From assembly GCA_041910015.1 (NCBI GenBank), contig JAYRRR010000031.1, positions 31,985 through 95,984 of the forward strand: 64,000 bases of DNA. Reading direction: 5' to 3'. Positions 1 through 7,826 of this stretch are shown here, in pieces. Position 1 is the stretch's first letter; each line of letters opens with the position of its first letter. Source of the DNA: RPQJ01 sp041910015. Lineage in GTDB: Bacteria > Pseudomonadota > Gammaproteobacteria > Steroidobacterales > Steroidobacteraceae. The notes below the pieces were generated by a model. The model had not been told where the DNA came from and did no database searches. It saw nothing but the letters and a program-made list of their open reading frames with translations. The translations under genes and the position numbers were made by a program.

Positions 1-426
1 AGCGAGCCGTTCGAGCGGCTGGTGCAGTGGGCGCGGAGCGCTGCGATCGATGGCCGGCGGGTGGCGGACGACCCGGTCGTGCGGCAGTCGCTCGCGAACA
101 TGCACGTGAAGATCGCGGGCGGCAAGATGATGCAGCTCGTCGCGGGCGCCCGCGCCGCGAGGAAGGACTACGTCCCGACGCTCGAGGCCTCGGCCTGCAA
201 GATGTACCGGGCGATGCTGAGCTGGGAGAAGGCAAACCTGGCGCTCGACATCATGCGCTCCCATGGGCTGCTCACCGAGGGCACCGAGGGCGCGCCCCTC
301 GAGGGCTGGTGGGCAGCGGAGTACGGCTGGGCCGGCCACGAGCTCTCCGGCGGCGGCGGCATGGACCTCAATCGCAAGATCATCGCGCAGCAGGGTCTCG
401 GCCTGCCGCGCTGGTCGAACAGCTGA
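1..426 (+). CDS. Acyl-CoA dehydrogenase, C-terminal part (5' end outside window)
   Basis: The frame is open from base 1 and ends with TGA at 424-426, so only about the last 141 residues are present. They match the helical C-terminal domain of acyl-CoA dehydrogenases: an Arg/Lys-rich helix, then the AxxKMYRAMLSWEKANLALDIM helix and a glycine-rich stretch (SGGGGMDLN) near the flavin adenine pocket. The next gene, 12 nt downstream, is a second acyl-CoA dehydrogenase. Paired half-type dehydrogenases of this kind form alpha2beta2 enzymes in steroid and bile-acid side-chain degradation (ChsE1-ChsE2), which is how I read this pair. The substrate is inferred from neighbours only. Confidence 0.85.
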   Translation, partial: SEPFERLVQWARSAAIDGRRVADDPVVRQSLANMHVKIAGGKMMQLVAGARAARKDYVPTLEASACKMYRAMLSWEKANLALDIMRSHGLLTEGTEGAPLEGWWAAEYGWAGHELSGGGGMDLNRKIIAQQGLGLPRWSNS

Positions 427-438
427 ACTCGAGCGGAC

Positions 439-1617
439 ATGGACATCAATCTGAGCGACGAACAGCAGATGCTGGTGGACAGCGCGCGTGACTTCCTGCG
501 CGACAACTGTCCGCTCACAGCGGTGCGCCAGTGGGAAGCGCTGCCCCACCGCTATCCTCCGGATCTCTGGAAGCAGCTGGCGGGCATGGGCTGGGCCGGA
601 GTCGTCTATCCGGAGGCCTATGGCGGCATGGGCCTGCGGAACCTCGACATGTCCCTGCTGCTGCGGGAGATGGGACGGGTGGCGCTGCCGAGCCCGATCC
701 TCTCCACGGTGCTGCTTGCCGGTCGCTGTGTACTCGAGGCCGGATCCGACGAGCAGAAGCAGCGGCTGCTGCCGCGGATCGTCGCCGGCGAGCTGCTGAT
801 GTCCTTTGCCTTCATCGAAGCGAGTGCCCACCCGGAGGCGGCGACCGTCCGGACCACGGCCACGTTCGAAGAGGGTGTATACGTCCTGAATGGCACGAAG
901 GAATTCGTCGAGTACGCCGGGCAGGCGGAGCTCATGCTGGTCGTGGCGCGTACCCGCGACTGCACCGACCCCGGGCAGGGGCTGACCATGTTCCTGGTCG
1001 ATGCGAACGCACCGGGTGTCCGCCACGTGCCCCTGCGGACACTCGCGCTGCAGCCACAGGCCCGGGTCGTGCTCGAGAACGTGCGGATCGGGCAGGCCGA
1101 TGTCGTCGGCCGCGTGGATGAGGCCTGGCCGGTGCTCGATCGCGTGATCCAGGCGGCCACGGCCATGCTCTGCGGCTACCTCAGCGGCATCGCCGAAGGC
1201 GCGCACGAGCTTGGCGTCAGCTATTCGAAGGAGCGCGTGCAGTACGGCCAGCCCATCGGTGCCTTCCAGGCGATCCAGAACTACCTGGCGACGGCCTGGG
1301 CGAAGAACGTGATGGGCGAGTACCTGGGCTACTACGCCGCCTGGCTCATCGACCAGGGGCTCCCGAGCCGGGAGGCGGTGTCGACGGCCAAGGCGTTCGT
1401 CGGCTGCTCGGCGGTCGAAGCGACGCAACTCGCGACGCAGCTGCACGGCGGACTCGGCGCGACGGTCGATGCGCGCACGACGCCGTTCCTGCGCTGGGCA
1501 AAGCAGTTGCAGCAGACGCTCGGCAACTGCCAGTACCACGAACGAGTCGTCGCGGCGGAGATCCTCGACAAGGACCCGCTGCGACTCGACGAACAGCATT
1601 CAATCGCCCTCACGTAG
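439..1617 (+). CDS. Acyl-CoA dehydrogenase (FadE/ChsE-like)
   Basis: The protein has 392 residues, normal for the family. It has an N-terminal helical domain beginning with the typical LSDEQQMLVDSARDFLR helix, a middle beta domain with the LMSFAFIEASAHPEA substrate-contact region, and a C-terminal helical domain ending in an LHGGLGATVD motif where other members carry the GGxGY segment. It should desaturate an acyl-CoA at the alpha-beta bond, passing electrons from FAD to ETF. It lies between another dehydrogenase and two MaoC hydratases, so I infer the first step of a beta-oxidation-like cycle on a branched or steroid-derived acyl-CoA. The catalytic base may sit in only one of the two dehydrogenase subunits. 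Confidence 0.92.
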   Translation: MDINLSDEQQMLVDSARDFLRDNCPLTAVRQWEALPHRYPPDLWKQLAGMGWAGVVYPEAYGGMGLRNLDMSLLLREMGRVALPSPILSTVLLAGRCVLEAGSDEQKQRLLPRIVAGELLMSFAFIEASAHPEAATVRTTATFEEGVYVLNGTKEFVEYAGQAELMLVVARTRDCTDPGQGLTMFLVDANAPGVRHVPLRTLALQPQARVVLENVRIGQADVVGRVDEAWPVLDRVIQAATAMLCGYLSGIAEGAHELGVSYSKERVQYGQPIGAFQAIQNYLATAWAKNVMGEYLGYYAAWLIDQGLPSREAVSTAKAFVGCSAVEATQLATQLHGGLGATVDARTTPFLRWAKQLQQTLGNCQYHERVVAAEILDKDPLRLDEQHSIALT

Positions 1618-1626
1618 GAGCCTGAC

Positions 1627-2082
1627 ATGGCGCTGCCGCCCGTCGTGGACACCCGGTATGAAGATGTGCGCGTTGGGGATGCGATCCCCGCGATCAGCAT
1701 CGGTCCACTGAGTCATACCATGTTCCTGTTCATCGCCTCATCGCATCACGACTGGTACCCGGGCCACCACGACGTGGAGTACGCCCGCGCCCAGGGCCTG
1801 CCCGACATCTTCATGAATGCGACGTGGCAACACGGGCTGTTCCAGCGCCTGCTCTGCGCCTGGGCCGGCCCCGATTCGATCCCGCGACGCATCAAGTACC
1901 GCATGGGACGACCGATCGTGCGCCACGACACCGTGCAGGCGGGCGGGATCGTGACCGGCAAGCGGATCGAGAACGAGGAGCGTCTCGTCGATCTCGACAT
2001 CTGGCTCGAGCGGCAGGATGGGAGCCGGGCCGCGACGGGCAGCGCCACCGTGGTCCTCTGTGCGCCAGGAGACGCGAAGTGA
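1627..2082 (+). CDS. MaoC-like hotdog hydratase subunit (ChsH1-like)
   Basis: This 151-residue protein has a single MaoC/hotdog fold. The segment SSHHDWYPGHHDVEYARAQG followed by DIFMN matches the helix and hydratase loop of ChsH1, the small subunit of the steroid side-chain enoyl-CoA hydratase. The start is 9 nt after the upstream stop. Its last codons overlap the GTG start of the next gene, a second MaoC protein, which suggests translational coupling and a hetero-oligomeric hydratase. The role, adding water to the enoyl-CoA made by the dehydrogenase pair, is inferred from family and context. Confidence 0.85.
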   Translation: MALPPVVDTRYEDVRVGDAIPAISIGPLSHTMFLFIASSHHDWYPGHHDVEYARAQGLPDIFMNATWQHGLFQRLLCAWAGPDSIPRRIKYRMGRPIVRHDTVQAGGIVTGKRIENEERLVDLDIWLERQDGSRAATGSATVVLCAPGDAK

Positions 2083-2654
2083 CCGACTCAGTGTTCGAGA
2101 CCGACCCCGCCGGCTACGTGTACCGCATCGGCACCGAGGAAGAGGGCATGCAGTGGATCGGACGCGAATCCGAGTCCGTCGAACAGCCCTGGCCGATCGA
2201 CATCGAGCACATCGAGCACTTCGTCGAGGGGATCCAGGACCCCAATCCCCTTTACTGGAGCGAGGAGTACGGGAGGCAGACCCGCTGGGGCGGTCGCATC
2301 GCACCCTGGGGCGTCGTCGTGCTCACCGCCGAACACAGGGTCTGGCGGCCCGAGTGGATGGGACCGCCCGGAGAATCTTCGACCTTCTTCATGAGCGTGC
2401 CGCTGCCGGGCAATCGGCTGCTCGCGACCGACTACGAAATCGAGTGCTTTGCGCCGTTGCGCCCGGGAGATCGCGTATTCAAGAGCGAGCGCGTGATGGC
2501 CGTCGTGCCGAAGACGTTTCGCGTCGGCGTCGGCCACCAGGTGACGGTCAAGGCCTCGTACCGCAACCAGAAGGGCGACCTCTGCATCACTGACAGCCGC
2601 ACGGTGTTTCGCTACCGGTTCGGTACCGGGGCGGGCTACCAGCCTGCCGCCTGA
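2079..2654 (+). CDS. MaoC-like hydratase subunit (ChsH2 N-terminal-domain-like)
   Basis: I choose GTG 2079 (GTGA overlap with the previous stop), giving 191 residues; a longer open frame upstream lies in the neighbouring gene. The protein resembles the MaoC N-terminal half of ChsH2 or FAS1-like dehydratases: IDIEHIEHFVEGIQDPNPLYW, then WGGRIAPWGVVVLTAEH, and a long central helix region. ChsH2 normally carries a C-terminal DUF35 zinc-ribbon domain. That part is absent here and is found as a separate gene two positions downstream, after the thiolase. It probably pairs with the preceding MaoC protein. Confidence 0.82.
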   Translation: MTDSVFETDPAGYVYRIGTEEEGMQWIGRESESVEQPWPIDIEHIEHFVEGIQDPNPLYWSEEYGRQTRWGGRIAPWGVVVLTAEHRVWRPEWMGPPGESSTFFMSVPLPGNRLLATDYEIECFAPLRPGDRVFKSERVMAVVPKTFRVGVGHQVTVKASYRNQKGDLCITDSRTVFRYRFGTGAGYQPAA

Positions 2655-2667
2655 CCGGGCGGTACCC

Positions 2668-3825
2668 ATGAGCCGTTCACTGAGATGCAAGACCGCCATC
2701 GTCGGCATCGGCGCCACCGAGTTCTCCGCAAACTCGGGCCGCAGCGAACGGCGGCTCGCGGTGGAAGCCGTGCTCGCGGCGCTCGAGGACGCGGGTCTCG
2801 GCCCCGACGACATCGATGGCATCGTCAATTCGGACTTCGACGACACGAACCAGATCGACGTCATCAACGCCCTCGGCCTGCGCAACATCCGTTCCTATGC
2901 CACGATCCCGCACGGTGGAGGCTCGCCGTGCGGAACCGTTGCGCACGCGGCCATGATGGTGGCGAGCGGCGTGTGCGGCTGCGTCGTCGCGTATCGGTCG
3001 CTCAACGAGCGCTCGGGGCACCGTTATGGCAGTGCGGAGGCCGTGCCGGTGTTTCCCTGGGTGTATGGCCTGCACGCTCCGTATGGACTCGTGGTGCCCG
3101 GGGAGTGGACGGCCATGCACGCCCGCCGGCGGATGATCGAATTCGGCGAGACGCGTGAGCAGTGGGCCGACGTGCCGGTGACCTTTCGTGCGCACGCGAA
3201 CCGCAACCCGCGCGCGATGCTCCACCAGAAGACGCTGACGCGTGAGGACTACCTCCAGGCGCCCGTCCTGGCCGAACCGCTGTGTCGCTATGACTACTGC
3301 CTCGAAACGGACGGAGCCGTCGCCTACCTCGTCACGTCGGCCGAACGCGCGCGGACGCTGGCCGCGACACCGGCATTCATCCACACGGCCGTGCAGGCGA
3401 CCGGGTGTCCGGTCTGGTACCAGACCAACTGGTATCGTGGCTCGCTCACGACCGGCGACGAAGTCGTGGCCACCGCGGAGCGTCTCTGGCGTGAGAGCGG
3501 TCTCGCGCCCCGGGACATCGACGTCGCGCAGATCTACGATCATTTCGCGCCACTCGTGCTCACCTCGCTCGAGGACTACGGCTTCTGCGGGAAGGGCGAG
3601 GGAGCGCGCTTCGTCGGCGACGGGCGCATCGCCCACGACGGCGAACTGCCGCTCAATACCGCCGGCGGCCTGCTGTCGGAGGGCTACATCCACGGCTGGA
3701 ACCTCATCCTCGAGGGTGTGCGCCAGGTCCGTGGTACATCGACTGCGCAGGTGAAGGACGTGGAGTTCTCGCTGGTCACGAGCTGCTGGGGCGCACCCAC
3801 GAGCGCGTTGATCCTCTCGAAGTGA
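2668..3825 (+). CDS. Ltp2-like thiolase-fold aldolase/lipid-transfer protein
   Basis: The protein has 385 residues, the usual length for non-condensing SCP2-type thiolases. The N-terminus (AIVGIGATEFS, then SGRSERRLA) and the C-terminal YDHFAPLVL, GFCGKGEG and GYIHGWN motifs are those of the Ltp2 family, which carries out the retro-aldol cleavage of steroid side-chain hydroxyacyl-CoA with a DUF35 partner. NERSGHRYG is also conserved. The gene sits 13 nt after the MaoC gene and 7 nt before a DUF35 gene, matching the known Ltp2-ChsH2(DUF35) partnership. The exact substrate cannot be read from sequence. Confidence 0.87.
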   Translation: MSRSLRCKTAIVGIGATEFSANSGRSERRLAVEAVLAALEDAGLGPDDIDGIVNSDFDDTNQIDVINALGLRNIRSYATIPHGGGSPCGTVAHAAMMVASGVCGCVVAYRSLNERSGHRYGSAEAVPVFPWVYGLHAPYGLVVPGEWTAMHARRRMIEFGETREQWADVPVTFRAHANRNPRAMLHQKTLTREDYLQAPVLAEPLCRYDYCLETDGAVAYLVTSAERARTLAATPAFIHTAVQATGCPVWYQTNWYRGSLTTGDEVVATAERLWRESGLAPRDIDVAQIYDHFAPLVLTSLEDYGFCGKGEGARFVGDGRIAHDGELPLNTAGGLLSEGYIHGWNLILEGVRQVRGTSTAQVKDVEFSLVTSCWGAPTSALILSK

Positions 3826-3832
3826 GTCGAAG

Positions 3833-4252
3833 ATGACGTCGCACAGGCAAGCACTTCCACGCCCGATGCCGCAGATCGACCGGGACCATGCCGAGTGGTG
3901 GGCGGCGTTGCAGCGCCACGAGCTGCTCGTGCAGGAATGCCCGCGCTGCCGGACCGTGGTTTTCCCGCCGGAGCCCGCGTGTCCCGCCTGTCGCCACCTC
4001 GAGCGTGGTTGGAAGCGGTCTGGCGGCAGCGGTAGAGTCTTCAGCTGGGTAGTCGTGCGCAGGACCTCGCATCCGTACTTCGCGGACCGGGTGCCTTACG
4101 CAGTCGTGCTGGTCGAGATGGACGAGGGGTTTCGCGTCGTCGGCAGCATCGACTGCCCGCTCGAGGAGTTGCGCGACGGGCTGCCGGTGGAAGCGGGATT
4201 CGAGGACCTGAGCGAGCAGGTGACCCTGATCCGTTTCCGGGTCGTTGGCTGA
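3833..4252 (+). CDS. DUF35 zinc-ribbon/OB-fold acyl-CoA-binding protein
   Basis: This 139-residue protein has an N-terminal helix (ADWW-like DHAEWWAAL), a rubredoxin-type zinc ribbon with Cys36, Cys39, Cys50 and Cys53, then an OB-fold. DUF35 proteins bind SCP2-type thiolases and, in Ltp2 systems, supply part of the acyl-CoA site. Here it is a stand-alone gene next to the thiolase, rather than the C-terminal domain of the MaoC protein as in ChsH2. I infer that it is the partner of the preceding Ltp2-like protein. A spurious upstream frame was ignored; ATG 3833 follows the previous stop by 7 nt. Confidence 0.87.
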   Translation: MTSHRQALPRPMPQIDRDHAEWWAALQRHELLVQECPRCRTVVFPPEPACPACRHLERGWKRSGGSGRVFSWVVVRRTSHPYFADRVPYAVVLVEMDEGFRVVGSIDCPLEELRDGLPVEAGFEDLSEQVTLIRFRVVG

Positions 4253-4271
4253 CCCATCGCGGGGGGAAGGA

Positions 4272-6644
4272 ATGGCGGCGCTGCACGGGCTCAGGGTTCT
4301 GGACCTAGGCGACGGCATCGCGGCGCCATTCTGCGCGCGCCTGCTCGCCGACGGTGGCGCCGAGGTCGTCAGGATCGCGAACCCGGCAGGCGAGAGCCGC
4401 GCGCAAGCCGATGCCTCCGATGCATTCCTGCATCAGAACAAGCGGTGTTGCCGGCTCGATCTCGCCACGGACGACGGACGCGACGCATTCAGGCGCCTGA
4501 GCGCCGCGTCGGACGTCGTCATCGAGTCGTCGCGCCCAGGGACGATGGAAGTGCTCGGGCTCGGCTACGATGCCCTGGCCGCGGGCAACCCTGGACTCGT
4601 CCTCGTCTCAATCACGGATTTCGGCCAGACCGGACCCTATCGGCATTTCGCTGGCGACCATCTCGCCATTTCGTCGCTCGGCGGCTGGGCCTGCACCTTC
4701 GGCGACACCGGTCGGGAACCGCTCCAGGTCGGGTTCCCCGTGATGTACTACATGGCCGGCATCTATGGCGCCATCGGTGCGCTCGCGGCACTGCGCGGTC
4801 GCCGCGTGGACGGCCGGGGCCAGCATGTCGACGTCTCCGCCCTCGAAGCCTGCCTGAACATGCTCTCGTACCCGCAGGTGCTGGAGCAGTATGGCTGCCC
4901 ACCCCTGCGGCGGAATTTCTCCGCCTCGCTGCAGACCTTCTACCTCGAGGCCCGCGACGGCTGGATCGCGCTGAATCACCTCTCGCCGAGCCAGTGGGAA
5001 AGCACCTGCATCATGCTCGGGTTGCCCCATCTGGCGCTGGATCCGACGCTGCTCTCGAACATGGAGAAGAAGCGCTCGATCGTGCCGGAGTTCATGGCTG
5101 CCGCAAACGAGTGGGTGAAGGACAAGACGCGGATGGAGGCTTTCTACGCCGCCCAGCAGTTGCAGATTCCCGCCGGAATCCCGTTTTCTGCAAAGGACCT
5201 GCTCGACTGCGACCAGCTCCTCGCTCGGGATTTCATGATCCGGACCGTGCAGCCGGGGCTGGGCGAATTCATGCAGCCGGGCGCACCGTTTCGGTCCGGT
5301 TCGCTGCGGACCGACCGAAAACCGGCGCCGACTCGAGACGAGCGCGATTCCGTGATGCCGAAGCCGGCTGGCCGGCCGGCGTCGCCGTGCACGGCGCCGC
5401 ACGACCGTGCGGCCGCCAAGGCCCTGCTCGCCGGCATACGCGTGGCCGATCTGACGCACTATCGTTCGGGGCCGACGGGCACGTCGCTGATGGGTGGCCT
5501 CGGGGCGGACGTGATCAAGATCGAAGCGGCGCAGCGGCCGGACGGCTTCCGCTTCTTCAATACCTCGAAACCGGGCGACCCACGCTTCTACGAGATGGGC
5601 TCGTACTTCAACGCGAGCAACACCAACAAGCGGGGCATCACCCTCGATCTGAATTCGCCGCGCGGCAAGGAACTCTTCACGCAGCTCGTCGCGACGAGCG
5701 ACCTGGTGATGGACAATTTCTCGCCCCGGGTCATGGGCAATCTCGGCTTCGACTACGCCCGGCTGAAGGAGATCAATCCCCGGGTCATCATGATCTCGAT
5801 GTCCTGCTTCGGACATTCGGGTCCCTGGCGCGATTTCGTCGGCTTCGGCTATGTATTCGACCAGATTGCCGGCGCGGCGGCCGTCTCCGGCTATGCCGAC
5901 GGCCCGCCGACCCACATGATGGCGGCGTCCGACGTCACCTCCGGCATCATGGCCGTGTACGCAGCGCTCCTCGCGCTCGAGGAGCGCGAGCGGACCGGAG
6001 TGGGACAGTTCATCGACCTGTCGCAGGTGGAGTCGCTCGCGTTCCTGCTCGGGCCGGAGATCATCGAATACCAGATTACGGGTGCGCAGCGGCAGCGGAT
6101 GGGCAACCACGATCCCGTCCATTCACCGCACAACGTCTATCCGTGCCGCGGTGAGGACGAGTGGGTGAGCATCTCGGTCGAGTCCGGCGCGCAGTGGGCG
6201 GCCCTCGTGCGGGTCATGGGGCGGCCCGAGTGGCTGCGGGACGCGCGTTATGCCAGCCCGGAGTCCCGCAAGGCGCACGAGGCGACGCTTGACCGCGAGA
6301 TCGGCGAGTGGACCCGGGGCCAGGACAAGCGGGCAGTGATGGAGCGGCTGCAGGCGTGCGGCGTCACGTCGGCCGCCGTGCTCAAGCCCCTGGAACTCCT
6401 CGACGATCCCCACTTCGAAGCACGGGGCATGCACGGGAAGCTCGCGCGAGCGTACGTAGGCGAGCACCGCTACCCGGGTTTTCCGCTGCGCTTCTCGAAT
6501 GCCATTTGCGGCCAGCGTACATCTGCACCGACCCTCGGGCAGCACAATGAAGAAGTCCTGACCGGCCTGCCTGGCGTGACCCGGGCGGAACTCGAGGCGC
6601 TCCGGAAGGCAGGCGTCATCGGCGAGCAGCTGGTGCGGCGATGA
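4272..6644 (+). CDS. Tandem-domain family III CoA-transferase (CaiB/BaiF), one half apparently inactive
   Basis: I start at ATG 4272, which sits directly behind a GGGGGGAAGGA ribosome site, rather than the weaker TTG 4245. The 790-residue protein is two CaiB/BaiF domains in tandem (about 1-355 and 385-790). Each has the GLRVLDL / GIRVADL start and the Rossmann-like body. In family III enzymes an Asp in a DxxxG motif forms the acyl anhydride. The second half keeps it (Asp554 in SDVTSG). In the first half the same position appears to be Tyr159 (YYMAG). So I read one active and one degenerate half. It probably activates the acid substrate of this cluster as a CoA thioester. Confidence 0.88.
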   Translation: MAALHGLRVLDLGDGIAAPFCARLLADGGAEVVRIANPAGESRAQADASDAFLHQNKRCCRLDLATDDGRDAFRRLSAASDVVIESSRPGTMEVLGLGYDALAAGNPGLVLVSITDFGQTGPYRHFAGDHLAISSLGGWACTFGDTGREPLQVGFPVMYYMAGIYGAIGALAALRGRRVDGRGQHVDVSALEACLNMLSYPQVLEQYGCPPLRRNFSASLQTFYLEARDGWIALNHLSPSQWESTCIMLGLPHLALDPTLLSNMEKKRSIVPEFMAAANEWVKDKTRMEAFYAAQQLQIPAGIPFSAKDLLDCDQLLARDFMIRTVQPGLGEFMQPGAPFRSGSLRTDRKPAPTRDERDSVMPKPAGRPASPCTAPHDRAAAKALLAGIRVADLTHYRSGPTGTSLMGGLGADVIKIEAAQRPDGFRFFNTSKPGDPRFYEMGSYFNASNTNKRGITLDLNSPRGKELFTQLVATSDLVMDNFSPRVMGNLGFDYARLKEINPRVIMISMSCFGHSGPWRDFVGFGYVFDQIAGAAAVSGYADGPPTHMMAASDVTSGIMAVYAALLALEERERTGVGQFIDLSQVESLAFLLGPEIIEYQITGAQRQRMGNHDPVHSPHNVYPCRGEDEWVSISVESGAQWAALVRVMGRPEWLRDARYASPESRKAHEATLDREIGEWTRGQDKRAVMERLQACGVTSAAVLKPLELLDDPHFEARGMHGKLARAYVGEHRYPGFPLRFSNAICGQRTSAPTLGQHNEEVLTGLPGVTRAELEALRKAGVIGEQLVRR

Positions 6645-6743
6645 GACGGCGTGGGCACGAAGGTCGTGCGCCGTCGTCGATGTGCAGGATCGTACGGGTC
6701 ATGGAGGGGGCATGACGGCCCCGACCGGGAGGAGCGGCACGCG

Positions 6744-7388
6744 ATGAAGCTCTACGTACACCCGTTCTCGTCCTACTGCCAGAAGGCGCTGATCGCCCTC
6801 TACGAAAACGCCACGCCGTTCGAGTACTGCAACATCGAAGAACCCGCTGCCGGCGCGGAACTGGCTGCACTTTCGCCGCTGGGCAGATTTCCGGTGCTCG
6901 TCGACGGCAACCGCACCGTCCTCGAGAGCAGCACGATCATCGAATACCTGCAGTGGCGTCACCCAGGCCCCGTGCGGCTCATTCCCGACGGCGAAGCCGG
7001 CGTGCAGGCACGCATGCTCGATCGCCTGTTCGACAACTACGTCATGACGCCGATGCAGAAGATCGTGGGGGACCGGTTGCGTCCGGAAGAGGCCCGTGAC
7101 GCCTACGGTGTGGCAGAGGCGCGGGCCATGCTCGGCCGCATTTACGCGTGGCTCGACGAACGCTGCGCTGACCGTACCTGGGCGGTCGACGCGGGCTTTA
7201 CCCTCGCCGACTGTGCCGCGGCCCCTTCGCTCTTCTATGCGGACTGGGTGAACGAGATACCGGTCGGGCACGTCAACCTGCGGGCGTACCGTGCGCGGCT
7301 GCTCGCGCGGTCTTCGGTCGCGCGGGCGGTGGACGAGGCGCGGCCGTACCGACACCTGTTTCCGCTCGGGGCGCCGGAGCGCGACTGA
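6744..7388 (+). CDS. Glutathione S-transferase family protein
   Basis: ATG 6744 gives a 214-residue two-domain GST: thioredoxin-like N-terminus beginning MKLYVHPFSSYCQKALIAL, the VLVDGNRTVLESSTIIEYL glutathione-gamma-glutamyl contact with its ES motif, and an all-helical C-terminal domain with the FTLADCAAAPSL capping motif. The active-site residue is likely Ser or Cys in the SSYC stretch. An earlier in-frame start at 6651 is not supported by homology. It follows the catabolic cluster by about 100 nt on the same strand and may belong to it, but its substrate is unknown. Confidence 0.88.
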   Translation: MKLYVHPFSSYCQKALIALYENATPFEYCNIEEPAAGAELAALSPLGRFPVLVDGNRTVLESSTIIEYLQWRHPGPVRLIPDGEAGVQARMLDRLFDNYVMTPMQKIVGDRLRPEEARDAYGVAEARAMLGRIYAWLDERCADRTWAVDAGFTLADCAAAPSLFYADWVNEIPVGHVNLRAYRARLLARSSVARAVDEARPYRHLFPLGAPERD

Positions 7389-7524
7389 CGCGATCCGCCG
7401 GGCACGCCCGATCAGGTCAGCGCCACGGCGCGCGCGACGATCGCCAGCCAGCCTGGCAATGCAAACAGGAGTCCGTAGAGCAGCCCCGCAACGACCGGAC
7501 GAGCCGAAGCCAGAGGAGGCCACG

Positions 7525-7785
7525 ATGCGAGAGACCGGAACCGCCCGCCTGCACCGGGCCCTTCGTGCGCACGCCGACCACGTCTGTCGCACGTTCCTCG
7601 ATCCCGACGCGCTGGCGAAGCTTCTGCCGCCGCGGGGGCTCACCGGCCATGTCCACGGACTCGATGCGCGCGTGGGTGGCCGGTACCGCATGTCGTTCAC
7701 GCACTTCGGCAGCGATCATGCGCATTCGTCCGGCGGCGAATACCTCGAACTCGTGCCGGACGAGCGCATCGTCCACACCGACCGC
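7525..7785 (+). pseudogene. Truncated SRPBCC/AHSA1-family protein remnant
   Basis: An ATG with an upstream GGAGG begins a good match to the START/Bet v1-like AHSA1 family: the N-terminal strand RLHRALRAHADHVCRTFLDP, then RMSFTHFGSDHAHSSGGEYLELVPDERIVHTD. Homology stops after about 87 codons at 7785, where the family should continue through two more strands and the long C-terminal helix. The frame runs on only through antisense of the convergent glcF gene. The 3' half is therefore missing, most likely lost by the rearrangement that placed glcF here. I treat it as a pseudogene; a short expressed product cannot be excluded. Confidence 0.7.
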
Positions 7786-7826
7786 GGCAGCCGCCACATC
7801 GGGAGGAATGCGCCGGGCACCTGCCA

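Noticed and set aside
4245..4271. Upstream TTG start for the fused CoA-transferase
   Set aside because: It overlaps the previous gene and has no ribosome site, while ATG 4272 follows a strong one.
7412..7500. Minus-strand hydrophobic C-terminus-like reading frame ending at 7412 (PVVAGLLYGLLFALPGWLAI)
   Set aside because: It could be the tail of a lost membrane gene, but no start or domain is visible and the region is short; not enough to annotate.
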